From: Deltaproteobacteria bacterium | GTDB lineage: Bacteria > Myxococcota_A > UBA9160 > JAFDET01 | Direction: 5' to 3' | NCBI GenBank assembly: GCA_019310195.1 | Contig: JAFDET010000017.1 | Span: 1-22,410, forward strand | DNA: 22,410 bases | Shown here: piece after piece, positions 13,025 through 22,410 of the stretch | Layout of the letters: each line of letters begins with the position of its first letter | How positions within the stretch are numbered: the first letter of the stretch is position 1 | Notes under the pieces: generated by a model | Databases searched by the model: none | The model's input: only the letters and a program-made list of their open reading frames with translations | Told to the model about the DNA's origin: nothing | Position numbers and translations under genes: made by a program

Positions 13025-14308
13025 CTAGATGTGAAGGTCCTCGGGCACCAGACGCGCCGGGTCCGCGAAGCGGTCGCGGGCCAGCGCCGTCAGGTCCGCG
13101 TCTTCGAACGCACCCGTGTCGATCAGCGCCGCCATGGCGCGGCCCACGGCGTAGGACTGCATCACGCCGCGCCCGGTGAACGAGTGGGCCTCGTAGAGGT
13201 TGGCAAAGCCGCCCACCCGGCCCGCGATGCCCGAGCAATCCGGCGTGACCGCGTAGAGGCCGGCCCAGCCGCGCACGTGACCGCAGCGCTCGAAGCTCGA
13301 GGCCCGGTGGGCGAGCCGGGGCCAGATCTCGGCCTCGAAGAAGGTGTCGCCGTCGTAGCCGAAGTCGAAGCCCGGCGGCTCGTCGGGGATCGAGTAGCCC
13401 GCCAGCACGTGGGGACCCTCGGGGTGCAGGTACAAGCCGCTCGGATCGACGATCATCCCCAGTCCGGCCAGGTCGACGCCGGCCGCCACGTCGCCCGCGT
13501 GTACGTCCACCAGCGCGATTTGCCGGCGCACCGGCTCGGTGACGTCGCGCACGCCGATCTTGGCCGAGAAGATCGGCGACCAGGCGCCCAGGCAGTTGAC
13601 GATCACGTCGCACGCGATGCGCGACTCGGCCACCAGCACGTCCCGGGGCACGCGGTGGGTGGTCAGGATGTCGCGCACCGTACCGTCGTCATCGGTGGGT
13701 TGACCGCGCCGCACCTCGGCCACGTCGACGCTCTCCACCCGCCGCAACGGACCGGACAGACCCGACGCTACCGCCGTGGTCACACCGGCCACGTAGTGCC
13801 GGTTCAGGAAACGGACGCCGCAGCGCTCGGCCTCGGCCCGATACCAGGCGCGCACTGCGTTGGGATTGACCAGTCCGTCGCGGGGCGAGAACGTGGCGCC
13901 CACCAGCTCGTCCAGGTTGCGGTCGAGCACGGGGAAACGCTCCGCCACGTCTCCGACACCCAACACCTCGACGTCCAGGCCCGCCGCGTTCTGGAGTGCT
14001 CGCTTCTCACGGGCCTTATGCCACAGGGCTGCATCGTCGTAGAGCCACAGGTAGCCGCGCTCGGCAAAGGAGAAGGCGTCGGCGTGGCTGCGGAAGAAGT
14101 CCAGGGTCAGGCGACAGGTCTCGATGTTGACCGGCTGCCACCAGGTGGCGCGCGCGCCGCCGGCGTTGAGCTCCGAGGAGGCGTAGACGCCGGCCAGGTC
14201 CAGATCCACCACCACCACGCCCGAAACGCCACGGCGGGCCAGGGCCCAGGCCAGGCTCGCACCCACGACCCCTCCACCGACGATGAGCACATCCGCGCGC
14301 GCGGTCAC
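13025..14308 (-). CDS. FAD-dependent oxidoreductase of the DAO (D-amino-acid oxidase-like) family
   Basis: This 427-residue flavoenzyme has the N-terminal dinucleotide-binding motif DVLIVGGGVVGASLAWALA (residues 6-24) and the DAO fold. A substrate-domain segment covers about 60-330, and the conserved C-terminal flavin loop reads HVRGWAGLYAVTPDCSGIAGR, followed by NLYEAHSFTGRGVMQSYAVGRAMA. DAO-family members oxidise the C-N bond of amines such as sarcosine, glycine, dimethylglycine or D-amino acids. The specific amine cannot be decided, though the C-terminal pattern is closest to sarcosine/dimethylglycine oxidase-like and FOXRED1-like proteins. GTG 14308 is the start; a TATCCT element ends six bases before it, and no Shine-Dalgarno exists, which suggests a leaderless mRNA. 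It is divergent from the M28 peptidase gene and upstream of the sigma factor gene on the same strand. Confidence 0.88.
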   Translation of the reverse strand: MTARADVLIVGGGVVGASLAWALARRGVSGVVVVDLDLAGVYASSELNAGGARATWWQPVNIETCRLTLDFFRSHADAFSFAERGYLWLYDDAALWHKAREKRALQNAAGLDVEVLGVGDVAERFPVLDRNLDELVGATFSPRDGLVNPNAVRAWYRAEAERCGVRFLNRHYVAGVTTAVASGLSGPLRRVESVDVAEVRRGQPTDDDGTVRDILTTHRVPRDVLVAESRIACDVIVNCLGAWSPIFSAKIGVRDVTEPVRRQIALVDVHAGDVAAGVDLAGLGMIVDPSGLYLHPEGPHVLAGYSIPDEPPGFDFGYDGDTFFEAEIWPRLAHRASSFERCGHVRGWAGLYAVTPDCSGIAGRVGGFANLYEAHSFTGRGVMQSYAVGRAMAALIDTGAFEDADLTALARDRFADPARLVPEDLHI

Positions 14309-14314
14309 GCAGCC

Positions 14315-14320
14315 AGGATA
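14315..14320 (-). promoter_or_regulatory. -10-like element TATCCT of the DAO gene
   Basis: TATCCT on the minus strand ends six bases before GTG 14308, which places the predicted +1 on the G of the start codon. It lies six bases from the opposing -10 of the peptidase gene. No convincing -35 was found. Confidence 0.4.
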
Positions 14321-14325
14321 CAGGC

Positions 14326-14331
14326 TAGGTT
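14326..14331 (+). promoter_or_regulatory. -10-like element TAGGTT of the M28 peptidase gene
   Basis: TAGGTT ends seven bases before ATG 14339. The stretch from the -10 to the start resembles that of ino1 (TAGATT, then CC...GGCCATG). It predicts a leaderless transcript; no Shine-Dalgarno is present. Confidence 0.4.
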
Positions 14332-14338
14332 CCCGGCC

Positions 14339-16147
14339 ATGAAGTCCCGAGCACTCCGCCTATGCGCGCTGATCCTCGTCTCGCTGGTGCTCGGCTGCGC
14401 CCGGCTCCCCTGGAGCTGGCCGCTGGCACCGGCGCCGGAGCTCGACCCGGCGCGGCTGGCGGCCGACGTGGCCTGGCTGGCCGACGACGCCCGGGAAGGT
14501 CGGGGCCTGGGAACGGCTGGGTTGCGCGCCGCCGCGGACTACGTGGCCCGCGCCTTCGCCGACGCAGGCCTGGAGCCGGCGACGCCCGGAGGCGACTTTC
14601 TCCAGCGCTTCGAGATGCCGGTGGCGATCGCCGTGGCGGACGCGCAGCTCGGCATCGAAGGTGTGCCGCTGGAGCGAGGGCCCGACTACGAGGCGTTCGC
14701 GGGAAGCGCCGACGCCGAGCTGGAGGCGGAGCTGGTCTTCGCGGGCTACGGCATCAGCGACTCCGAGGCGGGCTACGACGACTACACCGATATTGACGTC
14801 GACGGCAAGATCGTCCTGGTCCTGGACCACGGGCCCGCCATCAAGGCCCTCGAGGAGGGACCCCAGGGCGCCACCCGCCTGGGCCGGGCCTACAAGCTGG
14901 TCAATGCGGGCCGTCACGGTGCGGCGGCGCTGCTGCTGGTCCCCTCACAAAGCCAGGCCGATGCCCTGGCCGGCCGCGCCGGAGCCGAGCAGACCAACCC
15001 CACCAGCGCGGCCGGCAAGGTGGCCGGGCTCGGGCTCTCGCGCCCGGCGGCGGACCGGATCCTCAACGCCCACGGCCTCGACCTGGCCGAGCTTCAGGAC
15101 CGCATCGAGCGCGACGGCGCCCCGGTTTCGCAGCCCATCGGCGCGCGTGCGCGGCTTCGGGTGCGCGTGGAGCGGGAACGGGACGAGGTGGCCAACGTGG
15201 TCGGGGTGCTGCGCGGCACGCACCCCGACGAGGCCGTCGTGCTGGGCGCCCACTTCGACCACCTGGGACTGGGCGCCCTGAACTCCCTGGCGCCGGACCG
15301 CCGCGGCGAGGTGCACAACGGCGCCGACGACAACGCCTCGGGAACCGCCGCGCTGATTGCCCTGGCGCGCAGCTTCGCCCAGGGCCCGCGCCTGCGACGC
15401 AGCCTGGTGTTCGTGGCCTTCACCGCCGAAGAGGTGGGCCTGGTGGGCTCCGCCCACTACGCCGACGACCCGATGATCCCGCTGGGCGACACCGTAGCCA
15501 TGTTCAACATGGACATGGTGGGCCGGCTGCGCGACGACCGGGTCACCGTATTTGGGGTCGAGACCTCGCCCATCTGGGACGGGCTGCTCCAGCGCGCGGC
15601 CGAGCCCCTGAGCCTGGAGCTCGAGCTGGTCGGCGACGGCATCGGGCCTTCGGACCACACCTCGTTCGCCGTGCGCGGCGTCCCGTCGCTGCTCTTCTAC
15701 ACGGGAGGCCACAGCGGCTACCACACGCCGGACGACGACGCGGAGCGGGTGAACGCCGAGGGCATCGTCCAGGTCGCTTCGCTGGTGCACCGGGTGGCGG
15801 CTGGTGTGGCCGCTGCGCGCGTGCGCCCCCCGGCGCGCACGGTGACGGCGTCCAAGTCGACCTCCCGCGGGCGCGGCTACGGCGCCTACCTGGGCACGAT
15901 CCCGGACTTCGCCGGGGCGCCGGTAGCGGGGGTGCGCCTCCAGGGCGTGCGCAAGGACAGCCCCGCAGAGCGGGCCGGCCTGCAAGCGGGCGACGTGGTG
16001 GTCTCGCTGGCCGGCTCCGAGGTGGCCAACCTGGAGGAGTACGCGGCGATGCTCTCCCGGACGCGCCCTGGCTCCGAGATCGAGATCGTGGTGTTGCGGG
16101 ACGACCGGCGCGTGACCACCCGTGCCACCCTCGGCCAGCGCCGCTAG
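14339..16147 (+). CDS. M28-family zinc aminopeptidase lipoprotein with PA and PDZ domains
   Basis: This 602-residue protein is exported as a lipoprotein: a basic N-terminus, hydrophobic core and lipobox LVLGC (Cys20). A PA-like insert follows (about 100-240; FAGYGISDSEAGYDDY, VDGKIVLVLDHGP). The M28 metallopeptidase domain (about 285-490) has all metal ligands: His305 (GAHFDHLG), Asp331 (GADDNASG), Glu364/Glu365 (TAEEVGL), Asp392 (FNMDMVGR) and His462 (GYHTPDD). A PDZ domain closes the protein (about 510-600; VRKDSPAERAGLQAGDVVVSLAG). It should cleave N-terminal residues of peptides at the cell envelope. ATG 14339 is chosen because the signal peptide begins there and a -10 element lies just upstream; the frame upstream is antisense to the DAO gene. 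Its stop shares CTAG with the converging bioA stop. Confidence 0.93.
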   Translation: MKSRALRLCALILVSLVLGCARLPWSWPLAPAPELDPARLAADVAWLADDAREGRGLGTAGLRAAADYVARAFADAGLEPATPGGDFLQRFEMPVAIAVADAQLGIEGVPLERGPDYEAFAGSADAELEAELVFAGYGISDSEAGYDDYTDIDVDGKIVLVLDHGPAIKALEEGPQGATRLGRAYKLVNAGRHGAAALLLVPSQSQADALAGRAGAEQTNPTSAAGKVAGLGLSRPAADRILNAHGLDLAELQDRIERDGAPVSQPIGARARLRVRVERERDEVANVVGVLRGTHPDEAVVLGAHFDHLGLGALNSLAPDRRGEVHNGADDNASGTAALIALARSFAQGPRLRRSLVFVAFTAEEVGLVGSAHYADDPMIPLGDTVAMFNMDMVGRLRDDRVTVFGVETSPIWDGLLQRAAEPLSLELELVGDGIGPSDHTSFAVRGVPSLLFYTGGHSGYHTPDDDAERVNAEGIVQVASLVHRVAAGVAAARVRPPARTVTASKSTSRGRGYGAYLGTIPDFAGAPVAGVRLQGVRKDSPAERAGLQAGDVVVSLAGSEVANLEEYAAMLSRTRPGSEIEIVVLRDDRRVTTRATLGQRR

Positions 16148-17457
16148 GCGCCCTTGCGCACCACCGCTTCGACGCTCTCGCGAGCGATGGCGAGCAGCGC
16201 GTCGAGGTCCTCGTCGGGGATGTTGAGGGACGGGGTCACGTAGACCACGTTGCCCAGCGGCCGCAGATAGGCACCGCGTTCCCGCGCCTCTGCATACACG
16301 CGCCAGCCGGCATCGGCCAGGTAGCCGGCGCCGCCTTCCAGGTCCAGGGCACCGATCATTCCCAGCGCCCGCGTGCGCGCCACGCCCGGAAGCTTGCCCA
16401 TGGCCGCGAACGCGTCGGCGATGCGCGCAGCCTTCGGTTTGGCCCGCTCGAGGATGCGTTCTTCGTCGTATACGCGCAGCACCTCGCGGGCCACCGCCGC
16501 GCCCAGCGGGTTTCCGCAGAAGGTGTGCCCGTAATAGAAGGCGCGCTCGGCGTCTCCCAGGAATCCCTGGAAGATACGCTCCGTGGCCAGGGTGCCCGCC
16601 ATGGGCAGCATGCCGCCGGTAAAGCCCTTGGCCGTGCACAGCACGTCGGGCGCGATTCCCGCGTGATCGCAGGCCCAGCGCGTGCCCGTGCGTCCGTACC
16701 CGGCGAAGACCTCGTCGGCCACGAGAAAGACGTCGTGACGGTCGCACAGCTCCCGCGCCCGGCGCAGGTAGGCGGCGTCGTAGATGCGCATGCCCGCGGC
16801 GCCCTGAACCATGGGCTCGAGCACGATGGCCGCCAGGCTGTCCGCCCCTTCGCGGACGATCGTCTCCAACGCATCCAGGGCCCGCTCCAGGCTGACCTCG
16901 GGATCCCCCGGCGAGGGCAGGTGCGCGCACTCCAGCAGCACCGGATCGAACGGCGCTCGGAACACCTCGACGCCACCCAGCGCCGTCACGCCCAGGGTCT
17001 CGCCGTGGAAGGCGTCCGAGAGCGCGGCGAAGCGCGTGCGCTCGGGCCGCCCGTTCTGCGCCCAGTATTGGAGGGCCAGCTTCATGGCGACCTCGACCGA
17101 CGTCGAGCCATTGTCGCTGAAGAAGACGTGTTCCAACCCGTCGGGGGCCACCGATACCAGTGCCTCGGCCAGCTCCGACGCGTTCTCGTGGGCGATGCCC
17201 GCCAGCGCCGTGTGACACAGCTGCTCCGCCTGCTGCTTCAGCGCGGCCACGAGCCGAGGATGGTTGTGGCCCAGGGCGCAGGTCCACCAGGAGCCGTTGC
17301 CGTCCAGGTAGGTCTTGCCGTCGGCATCGACCAGGCGCGAGCCCCGCGCCTCCGCCACCACGAGCGGCTCGACCTCCGCACGGTAGCGGCTCATCTCCGT
17401 GTAGGGATGCCAGACCCGGCTCTTGTCGAGCTGGACGATCCGCCGCCGGTCGGCCAC
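16144..17457 (-). CDS. bioA: Adenosylmethionine-8-amino-7-oxononanoate aminotransferase
   Basis: BioA is a PLP enzyme that transfers an amino group from SAM to 7-keto-8-aminopelargonate, giving 7,8-diaminopelargonate in biotin synthesis. The 437-residue product shows the family signatures VWHPYTEM (15-22), DGNGSWWTCALGHNHP (52-67), SDNGSTSVEVAMK (114-126), the PLP aspartate in ADEVFAGYGRTG (Asp248), the Schiff-base lysine in CTAKGFTGGMLPMAGTLAT (Lys277) and GHTFCGNPLGAA. GTG 17457 is the start: it lies two bases after the stop of the LLM oxidoreductase gene, which indicates translational coupling. No other biotin gene is in the window, so bioA is detached from a bio operon here. Close class III transaminases are an alternative, but the WHPYTEM and GSWW motifs favour BioA. 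Confidence 0.93.
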   Translation of the reverse strand: MADRRRIVQLDKSRVWHPYTEMSRYRAEVEPLVVAEARGSRLVDADGKTYLDGNGSWWTCALGHNHPRLVAALKQQAEQLCHTALAGIAHENASELAEALVSVAPDGLEHVFFSDNGSTSVEVAMKLALQYWAQNGRPERTRFAALSDAFHGETLGVTALGGVEVFRAPFDPVLLECAHLPSPGDPEVSLERALDALETIVREGADSLAAIVLEPMVQGAAGMRIYDAAYLRRARELCDRHDVFLVADEVFAGYGRTGTRWACDHAGIAPDVLCTAKGFTGGMLPMAGTLATERIFQGFLGDAERAFYYGHTFCGNPLGAAVAREVLRVYDEERILERAKPKAARIADAFAAMGKLPGVARTRALGMIGALDLEGGAGYLADAGWRVYAEARERGAYLRPLGNVVYVTPSLNIPDEDLDALLAIARESVEAVVRKGA

Positions 17458-17459
17458 CG

Positions 17460-18509
17460 CTAGAGGACGTTCTCCGCCAGCAGGCGCAGGAGCTCGGGTT
17501 GGCCGCCGCCGATCAGCATGGAGCCCACGTAGCGATTGCGGCCGGCCTCCTTCCAGGCCTCCAGGCGTTCGAGAATCCGCTCGGCGGGTCCGATCAGGGC
17601 GACGTCGTCCACCAGGGAGTCGGGAACCGCGGCCAGCGCCTCGCCCTTCTTGCCGTCCAGGTACAGGTCCTGGATCGTGGCGGCCGCCTCTTCGTAGCCC
17701 AGGCGCCTGGCGTAGTCGTTGTAGAAGTTCTTGCCGCGGGCGCCCATGCCTCCAATGTAGAGCGACATCATCCCCTTCACCGGCAGGCGGCACTTGTCCA
17801 AGTCGTCGCCCATCACCGCGGTGACGAAAGGCGCCACTTCGAAGCGCTCCAGGTTCTTGCCGCCGCCGGCCTTGGCGAAGCCCTCCTCCAGGTGCGGCTT
17901 GAACACGTCGAAGCGCTCGGGGTTCATCCACACGGGGAACACGCCGTCGGACACCTCGCCGGCGCAGCGCATGCCGTTGGGGCTGATCGACGCGGTGAAG
18001 ATCTTCATGTCGGGCCGGCCGTGCAGGATGCTCTTCAGCGGCTTGCCCAGGCCGCTGGCGCCCGGCCCGGTGTAGGGAAGCTGGTAGTGGCTGCCCTCGA
18101 AGCGCAGCGGCTCCTGGCGCTCGAGGATCTTGCGGATGATGGTGATGTATTCGCGCGTGCGCGTGAGCGGCTTGCCGTAGGCGACGCCGTGCCACCCCTC
18201 CGCCACCTGCGGCCCCGACGGTCCCAGGCCCAGGATGAAGCGCCCGCCGGAGAGGCCGTCCAGGGTCATGGCGGACATCGCCGTCATGGCCGGGCTGCGC
18301 GCAGGCATCTGCATGATGGCCGTGCCCAGGTGGATCTTCGTGGTCTTCGCCGCGATGTACCCCAGCGGGCTGACCGCATCGGAGCCGTACGCCTCCGCGG
18401 TCCACACGGAGTCGAACCCCAGGCGCTCGGCCTCGAGGATGTTGTCCATGGGCAGGCTCATGCTGGCGCCGGAGTAACCGGCGAGCAGGCCAAGACGCAG
18501 GTCGGGCAT
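17460..18509 (-). CDS. LLM-class flavin/F420-dependent oxidoreductase
   Basis: This 349-residue protein belongs to the bacterial luciferase-like (LLM) TIM-barrel family. Visible hallmarks are the N-terminal LRLGLLAGYSGA, the segment AERLGFDSVWTAEAYGSDAVSPLGYIAAKT, GTAIMQMPARSPAMTAMSAMTLD, and the strand SGGRFILGLGPSGPQVAEGWHG. Close relatives are annotated as F420-dependent; cofactor choice (F420 or FMN) cannot be settled from sequence alone. The substrate is unknown. ATG 18509 follows GGAGGACC at good distance. It starts 24 bases after the histidine kinase stop and is followed two bases later by bioA, so the three are probably co-transcribed. A TAGCAT at the kinase stop could act as an internal -10 element. 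Confidence 0.88.
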   Translation of the reverse strand: MPDLRLGLLAGYSGASMSLPMDNILEAERLGFDSVWTAEAYGSDAVSPLGYIAAKTTKIHLGTAIMQMPARSPAMTAMSAMTLDGLSGGRFILGLGPSGPQVAEGWHGVAYGKPLTRTREYITIIRKILERQEPLRFEGSHYQLPYTGPGASGLGKPLKSILHGRPDMKIFTASISPNGMRCAGEVSDGVFPVWMNPERFDVFKPHLEEGFAKAGGGKNLERFEVAPFVTAVMGDDLDKCRLPVKGMMSLYIGGMGARGKNFYNDYARRLGYEEAAATIQDLYLDGKKGEALAAVPDSLVDDVALIGPAERILERLEAWKEAGRNRYVGSMLIGGGQPELLRLLAENVL

Positions 18510-18533
18510 GGGGGGTCCTCCGTGGCGCGTATG

Positions 18534-21071
<2,538 letters not shown>

Positions 21072-21131
21072 GGCCGCTCCGGGCGCGGAGCGGATGATAG
21101 CCTCTGGAGGCTGGGACGTGGCGGCCGCTGC

Positions 21132-21467
21132 CTAGCGGGGCGGATGGCCCTGGCGGCGCTGGGCGGCGATCTCCCGGGCCAGGGCGGAGAGATCCACACC
21201 CCGGTTGGCGGGCCGGTAGTTGTAGCCGCGCCCGTTGAGCACCCGGAGCTGAGGCTGGGCGCCTTGGGCTGCGGCCTGGAGACGGAGCTGCCGGGCCACG
21301 TCGTCGATGACTGCGGGATCCGCCAGCGGAGCGTTTGCCCGGCACATGGGGCCGTCGGCGGCTGCCGACGGCGCATCGGCGCGAACCGCCTTCACGCCGG
21401 GCAGCGACACGGCGACCAGCACCGCAACCACGACGACTCCGGCGAGCTTTCGGACCAGCTGACGCAT
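21132..21467 (-). CDS. Small exported protein of unknown function
   Basis: This 111-residue product starts with a clear signal peptide (MRQLVRKLAG, then VVVVAVLVAVSLPG, likely cut after KAVRA), so it is secreted or periplasmic. The mature part is about 80 residues, has one cysteine (MCRANAPLADPAVIDD), a predicted helix rich in Gln/Ala (VARQLRLQAAAQGA) and a basic Gly/Tyr/Asn segment (RGYNYRPANRG). No family was recognised. ATG 21467 is used because GGAGG lies upstream with good spacing and the signal peptide begins there. It lies 60 bases before the histidine kinase on the same strand and might be a partner of that sensor's periplasmic PDZ region, which is speculation. Confidence 0.7.
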   Translation of the reverse strand: MRQLVRKLAGVVVVAVLVAVSLPGVKAVRADAPSAAADGPMCRANAPLADPAVIDDVARQLRLQAAAQGAQPQLRVLNGRGYNYRPANRGVDLSALAREIAAQRRQGHPPR

Positions 21468-21626
21468 GGGGACCTCCGGCGTTCCGCCCCCTTTGTGACA
21501 TCGGCGTGGCGCCGGGGGGACTTGACCGGCAGCTCCCAGCATCGACGGCGCTGTTGCGCCCGGCCTGCCGGCGGTCTGCCGATGCGTCGCGCGCTACCTT
21601 CTGCATCCAGACCCCGGGAGGTCGGA

Positions 21627-22187
21627 ATGACGCGGCACGCCAGGATTCTCGCAGCGGAGCGCTCGCTCCTGCTGGTGATCGACATGCAGGAGGGCTACCG
21701 CAGCCACCTGCACGAGGAGCAGCGGACCGTGGAGGCGGCGGCGCGCCTGCTGCGGGCGGCCGGTGCGCTGGGCGTGCCGGTGGTGGTGACCGAGCAGTAT
21801 CCGAAGGGTCTGGGCGAAACCCGCGCCGAGGTCGCGGAGGCGATCCCGGCCGACGCGGCCCGCTTCGAGAAGACCTCGTTCTCGTGCCTCGGCGCGGAGG
21901 GGCTGGAGGACCACCTGCAGCACACGGGCCGCGACACCATCGTGGTGGTCGGAATCGAGACCCACGTCTGCGTCAGCCAGACGGTGCACGCCCTGCTGGC
22001 CCGGGGCTACGCGGTGCAGCTTCCCCGCGATGCGGTGAGCGCCCGCTTCCCGCTGGAGGACGCCGCCGGCTGGGCCAAGATGACCGGCTCCGGCGCGGTC
22101 CCCACCTCGGTAGAGGGTGTGGTCTTCGAGTGGCTCGGGGACGCCAAGCACCCCGAGTTCAAGGCCGTCCACAAGCTGGTGGTGTAG
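21627..22187 (+). CDS. Isochorismatase-like cysteine hydrolase
   Basis: This 186-residue cytoplasmic hydrolase has the catalytic Asp of the family in LLLVIDMQEGY, the lysine in RFEKTSFSC and the nucleophilic cysteine in VVGIETHVCVSQTVHALLARG. This is the Asp-Lys-Cys triad of nicotinamidase/isochorismatase-like enzymes. Members hydrolyse amides, N-carbamoyl compounds or vinyl ethers; this short form resembles the YcaC/ISOC1 group, and the substrate is not known. ATG 21627 follows GGGAGGTCGG. A TACCTT (21595-21600) could be its -10, leaving a leader of about 20 bases. It diverges from the small exported protein gene across 159 bases. Confidence 0.9.
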   Translation: MTRHARILAAERSLLLVIDMQEGYRSHLHEEQRTVEAAARLLRAAGALGVPVVVTEQYPKGLGETRAEVAEAIPADAARFEKTSFSCLGAEGLEDHLQHTGRDTIVVVGIETHVCVSQTVHALLARGYAVQLPRDAVSARFPLEDAAGWAKMTGSGAVPTSVEGVVFEWLGDAKHPEFKAVHKLVV

Positions 22188-22410
22188 CGCTCGGCCAGCT
22201 CCTTCAGCTGCTGCTGGCTTGGAAGCGGGTCGAAGGTTCCCGAAAGAACCGTGTACACGCCCTTCCCCGGGAGCGCAGCGCATAGGCGCAACAACGGGGG
22301 TTTCACGTCCGATCGCGTGCGATGTGACAACCCACCGGCCGAGGGGATCGAGCCCTGCCTCGGGGACCAGCAGCGGCGCTTCGGCCGCTCCCGCGGGGTG
22401 TTTAGCCACG
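22188..22410. other. Unassigned right-end region
   Basis: No convincing gene or RNA was found in these 223 bases. A minus-strand frame is open from the window edge through the whole stretch and into the antisense of the isochorismatase-like gene. Its middle part (VYTVLSGTFDPLPSQQQLKELAERY, 22192-22266 or so) looks coding-like, whereas both flanks do not. A small hairpin GGTTC/GAACC lies just downstream of the isochorismatase stop but lacks a U-tract. Confidence 0.4.

Noticed and set aside
13031..14338. Upstream extension of the M28 peptidase frame
   Set aside because: It is antisense to the DAO gene; the lipoprotein signal peptide begins at ATG 14339.
16144..17457. A local biotin operon around bioA
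   Set aside because: No bioB, bioD, bioF or bioC is present in the window; the neighbours are unrelated.
17458..18405. Upstream extension of the bioA frame
   Set aside because: It is a shifted frame of the LLM oxidoreductase gene; BioA homology begins right after GTG 17457.
22188..22410. Possible tRNA or tmRNA fragment at the right end
   Set aside because: No cloverleaf arms or T-loop consensus could be assembled from the GAGGGGATCGAGCCC-like stretch.

Overview
The window is very GC-rich and densely coded, with no rRNA, tRNA, CRISPR array or transposase gene. Several things point to a mesophilic high-GC bacterium of the broad deltaproteobacterial / Myxococcota / Binatota kind: a DUF6178-like protein, an LLM-type flavin oxidoreductase, a TPR-bearing class III cyclase-like regulator, a bacterial histone and a myo-inositol-phosphate synthase of actinobacterial type. 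This is an inference from gene content, not a taxonomic proof.

Layout. 1-1097 (-): membrane-anchored TolB-like propeller protein, cut by the window edge. 1205-2338 (+): DUF6178-like protein whose last codons lie in a 33-bp inverted repeat. 2445-6533 (+): tight three-gene operon of inositol-1-phosphate synthase, a fused nucleotidyltransferase/CDP-alcohol phosphotransferase resembling IPCT/DIPPS, and a CocE-type hydrolase. 6541-6642: a palindromic repeat inside a short duplication, then a terminator. 6663-6860 (-): single-domain histone with its own strong promoter. 6997-9777 (+): alpha/beta hydrolase, amidase and SRPBCC protein. 9808-11589 (-): cyclase/TolB-like/TPR regulator. 11675-12938: a thiol-rich module made of an AhpD-like protein (-), a Cys-rich miniprotein (+) and an ECF sigma factor with a Cys tail (-). 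13025-14308 (-): DAO-type FAD oxidoreductase, divergent from a secreted M28 peptidase with PDZ domain (14339-16147, +). 16144-21467 (-): bioA, LLM oxidoreductase, a large sensor histidine kinase and a small exported protein, all in one direction. 21627-22187 (+): isochorismatase-like hydrolase. 22188-22410: no convincing gene.

The genes that most clearly work together are the inositol operon (G6P to inositol-1-P to CDP-inositol to an inositol phosphodiester, possibly a membrane lipid) and the ECF module. In the latter, the AhpD-like and Cys-rich genes diverge from a 13-bp dyad. Each half-site looks like an ECF -35 element (TGTAAC) with a GTC at exactly the same -10 spacing, which suggests that the adjacent anti-sigma-less, Cys-tailed sigma factor drives both genes. 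A second theme is promoter architecture: five genes that lack a Shine-Dalgarno have a TAnnnT element 6-11 bases before the start codon, as expected for leaderless or nearly leaderless mRNAs, whereas genes with good ribosome binding sites have longer leaders.
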